Assembly: GCA_029857655.1 (NCBI GenBank)
Contig: JAOUGR010000078.1
Coordinates: 1-8,411, forward strand
DNA: 8,411 bases
Source: Gammaproteobacteria bacterium
Lineage (GTDB): Bacteria > Pseudomonadota > Gammaproteobacteria > Steroidobacterales > Steroidobacteraceae
Direction of reading: 5' to 3'
Below the pieces are notes generated by a model. It made no database searches and was not told the DNA's origin. It saw nothing but the letters and a program-made list of their open reading frames with translations. This document shows positions 6,352-8,411 of the stretch, piece by piece (positions within the stretch are counted from its first letter, which is position 1; each line of letters opens with the position of its first letter). Made by a program: the position numbers and the translations under genes.

Positions 6352-6900
6352 ATGAGTTGTTCTTCCGATTACGGCGGCCGGACGGCGGGGTTCGGATCTG
6401 CTGCATCCCGGGGGCTCTTGCGGCTGATCCCCCCGCCAGCGTGCTTCGCGCGGCCGTTGCGTGCGCTGCCACAGCCGCTGGTGCAACGAGGCTCCAGGCG
6501 ATTGATCGACCTCGTGCTGGCCGGTCCGCTGGCTGCCGGCGCGCTCGACGACCTGGCCGGCCGCCGGCTCGGCGTCGAAGTGACCGACCTGAAGCTGCGC
6601 TGGGTCGTTGCTATCGGCGAGCGCCGCATTGAAGTGCTGGAGCCGGATGCCAGTGCCGAATCCACCGTGCGCGGCGGCGCCACCGACCTCCTGCTACTCG
6701 CGAGCCGGCTGGAAGACGCCGATACGCTTTTCTTCCAGCGCCGCCTGGAACTGACGGGCGACACCGAGCTCGGACTCGCGGTCCGCAATCTGCTCGACCA
6801 GTTGCCATGGGAAACGATTCCGCTCTGGCTGCGCATCACGCTCGACCGTGGGGCGCAACTGGCGCGCGCAGCGCGCGCCGCCCACCTCGGCGAATTCTGA
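6352..6900 (+). CDS. ubiT: UbiT, SCP2-domain accessory factor of O2-independent ubiquinone synthesis
   Basis: A 182-residue protein, close to the 174 residues of E. coli UbiT (YhbT). The SCP2 lipid-binding domain covers roughly residues 45-150. The block DADTLFFQRRLELTGDTELG with the following VRNLLDQ is nearly the E. coli UbiT sequence and is diagnostic. In the known pathway UbiT binds polyprenyl-type lipids and assists the UbiU-UbiV hydroxylases so that ubiquinone is made under anoxia. The ATG at 6352 is chosen because upstream codons back to the TTG at 6280 run through the FNR-type box and show no conservation. A clear Shine-Dalgarno sequence before 6352 is lacking. The gene converges on ubiV with 4 bp between stops. 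Confidence 0.92.
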   Translation: MSCSSDYGGRTAGFGSAASRGLLRLIPPPACFARPLRALPQPLVQRGSRRLIDLVLAGPLAAGALDDLAGRRLGVEVTDLKLRWVVAIGERRIEVLEPDASAESTVRGGATDLLLLASRLEDADTLFFQRRLELTGDTELGLAVRNLLDQLPWETIPLWLRITLDRGAQLARAARAAHLGEF

Positions 6901-6904
6901 AGCC

Positions 6905-7771
6905 TCACGTCGAAGTGACGTACTGCATGCCGGCCCTGCCGCTCCAGTAGCCATTCTCCTCGCCGGCGCGGAGCGGGATGATGTCGTTGTCGATCGCATC
7001 ACGAAAGCGCGCCACCACATCCGACATGCCCTTGGCCTGCGGATAAAGGCGCAACAAGTCGATGCCGGCCCGGCGCAATTCCTCAAGCTCGGGGCCGAGG
7101 TCGCTATGCCTGGCGGTCTGCACCTGGATGCCATTAATGGTCAGGAACGGAGTTCCATCGCGTGTGGCGAGGGGCAGGCCGTCAGGGTAATCCAGGCAGC
7201 GAAAACCGCATTCGTCCTTGGCGAGGTCGAGCGCACGGGCCGTGAAACAACGCGCGGAAAAGGCGAGCGGCAGACGGCCCCAGGCTGCGATCTCGAGTTC
7301 CGGCAGCGGCACGCCGCTGGCGCGGAATTCCTCGATCAGTGGCCGGCCATGTTCGACGCCGAGCACGAGCCGCTGCAGGCCATCCTCGCGCAGCAGCCGC
7401 AGCGTTTCGTGATTGTAGACATTGAGTGTCGGCCCGCCGATGAACGGCAGGCCGCGCTCCCGCAACAATTGCACGGCCGACATGTCGTTGGCCTCGATCC
7501 GGAACCTGCCGTCGCCCACGAGGCGCATCAGCGAGGACAGTTCCGATTCCGCTTCGAGCAGCGCGAGTGTGGACAGCACGATCTCACGGCCACTGCCGGC
7601 CAGTTCCTCGGCGAGCATCATCCAGTCGCGGGTCCGGAGTTCGCGCCGTTTGCTGCAGACGGTCTCGCCAAGATAAAACACGTCCACCGGCCATGCGGCG
7701 GCGGCACGATAGAAAGCGAAGACCTGCTCGCGAGGCCAGAAGTACTGCAGTGGTCCGAGGGTCAGCCGCAT
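6905..7771 (-). CDS. ubiV: UbiV, U32-family [4Fe-4S] protein for O2-independent ubiquinone hydroxylation
   Basis: A 288-residue U32 peptidase-family protein (E. coli UbiV, 292). Together with UbiU it forms the complex that hydroxylates the ubiquinone ring without oxygen, using prephenate as oxygen donor in the known pathway. The family's iron-sulfur ligands are visible: Cys 39 (in YLGETVCSKR) and Cys 175, 188 and 192. In E. coli they are 39, 180, 193 and 197, with identical 13- and 4-residue spacings in the last three. Other family marks are GGPTLNVYN (112-120) and LGVEHGRP (137-144). The ATG has a good Shine-Dalgarno sequence, GAGGG, six bases upstream and overlapping the end of ubiU. With 9 bp between the ubiU stop and this start, the two are surely one operon transcribed leftwards from beyond the window. 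Confidence 0.96.
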   Translation of the reverse strand: MRLTLGPLQYFWPREQVFAFYRAAAAWPVDVFYLGETVCSKRRELRTRDWMMLAEELAGSGREIVLSTLALLEAESELSSLMRLVGDGRFRIEANDMSAVQLLRERGLPFIGGPTLNVYNHETLRLLREDGLQRLVLGVEHGRPLIEEFRASGVPLPELEIAAWGRLPLAFSARCFTARALDLAKDECGFRCLDYPDGLPLATRDGTPFLTINGIQVQTARHSDLGPELEELRRAGIDLLRLYPQAKGMSDVVARFRDAIDNDIIPLRAGEENGYWSGRAGMQYVTST

Positions 7772-7777
7772 TTCTTG

Positions 7778-7782
7778 CCCTC
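7778..7782 (-). promoter_or_regulatory. Ribosome binding site of ubiV, overlapping the ubiU stop
   Basis: On the minus strand the sequence reads TGAGGGCAAGAAATG: the TGA of ubiU shares its last two bases with the GAGGG of the ubiV Shine-Dalgarno sequence, which is then six bases from the ATG. This indicates coupled translation of the two subunits of the UbiU-UbiV complex. Confidence 0.75.
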
Positions 7783-8411
7783 AATGCCAGGAGCGGTGAT
7801 ACGGACCTAGCGTGGTCTGGCGACCCTCGGCATGCCGCGCCAGCTCGCGTTGCCAGGCTTCGTCCACCGACCAATCCTGCGGGCGTGCCTTCAAGTGGTC
7901 GATCGCCTCGCGCCACACCCTGGTGACAGACGCAACATATGCCTGGCCACGCTGCCGGCCCTCGATCTTGAGTGCCACGACGCCGGCGGCCTGCAGGCGC
8001 GGAAGCAATGCCAGGGTGTTCAGGCTGGTTGGTTCCTCGAGCGCATGAAGTATCTCGCCACCGACCGCGTAACGACCCTTGCACACAGTCGGGTAGCCGG
8101 CCGGCTCACCCGGCGCGTATCGATCGATCAGCCTCCCATTGAGGCTCGCGCGTCGCACGCCACCTGGTTCCTCGTCCCAACGCACGAACTTCGCCGGCGA
8201 GCAGACGCCGTGCCGGTTGGGCGAGACGCCGGTGACGTAGCTCGAGAGCTGACAGCGGCCTTCGACCATGATGCACAGGCTGCCGAACGCAAACACCTCG
8301 ATGGGAACGATGTCCTGCGCGCACAGGCGCTCGACTTGCTGGATCGACAGCACACGCGGCAGCACGGCGCGCGCGATGCCGAAGCGCTCGCGATAATAGC
8401 GCAGGGCCGCG
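7781..8411 (-). CDS. ubiU: UbiU, U32-family [4Fe-4S] protein (N-terminus beyond the right edge)
   Basis: The last 209 residues of UbiU; the frame runs open off the right end, so an internal GTG near 8365 is not the start. The region before it already reads as UbiU (RYYRERFGIARA leading into VLPRVLSI). UbiU is the partner of UbiV in anaerobic ubiquinone ring hydroxylation. Its four cluster cysteines are visible: LC-IMVEGR-C (7 apart), HGVC 17 further on, and PTVC 40 further on. In E. coli UbiU they are 169, 176, 193 and 232, the same layout to within one residue. By that alignment about 120 N-terminal residues are missing from the window. The C-terminal IEGRQRGQAYVASVTRVWRE block is typical of U32 proteins. 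Its TGA overlaps the ubiV ribosome binding site. Confidence 0.94.
   Translation of the reverse strand, partial: AALRYYRERFGIARAVLPRVLSIQQVERLCAQDIVPIEVFAFGSLCIMVEGRCQLSSYVTGVSPNRHGVCSPAKFVRWDEEPGGVRRASLNGRLIDRYAPGEPAGYPTVCKGRYAVGGEILHALEEPTSLNTLALLPRLQAAGVVALKIEGRQRGQAYVASVTRVWREAIDHLKARPQDWSVDEAWQRELARHAEGRQTTLGPYHRSWH

Noticed and set aside
6901..6920. Hairpin TCAC...GTGA just past the ubiT stop as a shared terminator
   Set aside because: A four-base-pair stem without a T tract on either strand, lying inside the last codons of ubiV.

Overview
The window looks like the chromosome of a GC-rich member of the Pseudomonadota, probably a gammaproteobacterium. The strongest evidence is the right half, which carries ubiT, ubiV and ubiU, the genes of the O2-independent ubiquinone pathway known from Proteobacteria. 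The species cannot be named from the sequence.

Left half (57-6165, all + strand): a compact gene cluster for an envelope redox system. It opens with a 909-residue secreted c-type cytochrome that has 35 CxxCH motifs and one CxxxCH motif. Its core is 15 tandem units of 47 residues (141 bp), each binding two haems and carrying two extra conserved histidines. One base after its stop comes a 700-residue outer-membrane protein with an N-terminal beta domain, a proline linker, two TPR-like helical hairpins and a C-terminal beta-barrel ending in Phe. One base after that stop, a GTG-started lipoprotein of unknown family follows. After a 140-bp gap there is a secreted DipZ/TlpA-like thioredoxin-fold protein with a CWNC active site. 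Together these suggest a cell-surface or extracellular electron-transfer system: a long haem wire, an outer-membrane barrel that could anchor or export it, a lipoprotein partner and a thiol-redox helper. This assembly is inferred; only the individual architectures are visible.

Right half (6166-8411): ubiT (+ strand) faces ubiV and ubiU (- strand), with 4 bp between the ubiT and ubiV stops. UbiV has the four cysteines of the family's [4Fe-4S] site at essentially the E. coli positions, and UbiU has the equivalent four. UbiU is cut by the right edge and lacks its N-terminus. A near-perfect FNR/Anr box (TTGATccagATCAG) lies just upstream of ubiT, at a spacing that fits an oxygen-regulated class II promoter.

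The two halves share an anaerobic respiratory theme: quinone made without oxygen, and a multihaem conduit that could take electrons out of (or into) the cell. No inner-membrane quinol dehydrogenase or small periplasmic cytochrome linking the two is present here. No tRNA, rRNA, IS element, CRISPR array or convincing terminator was found.
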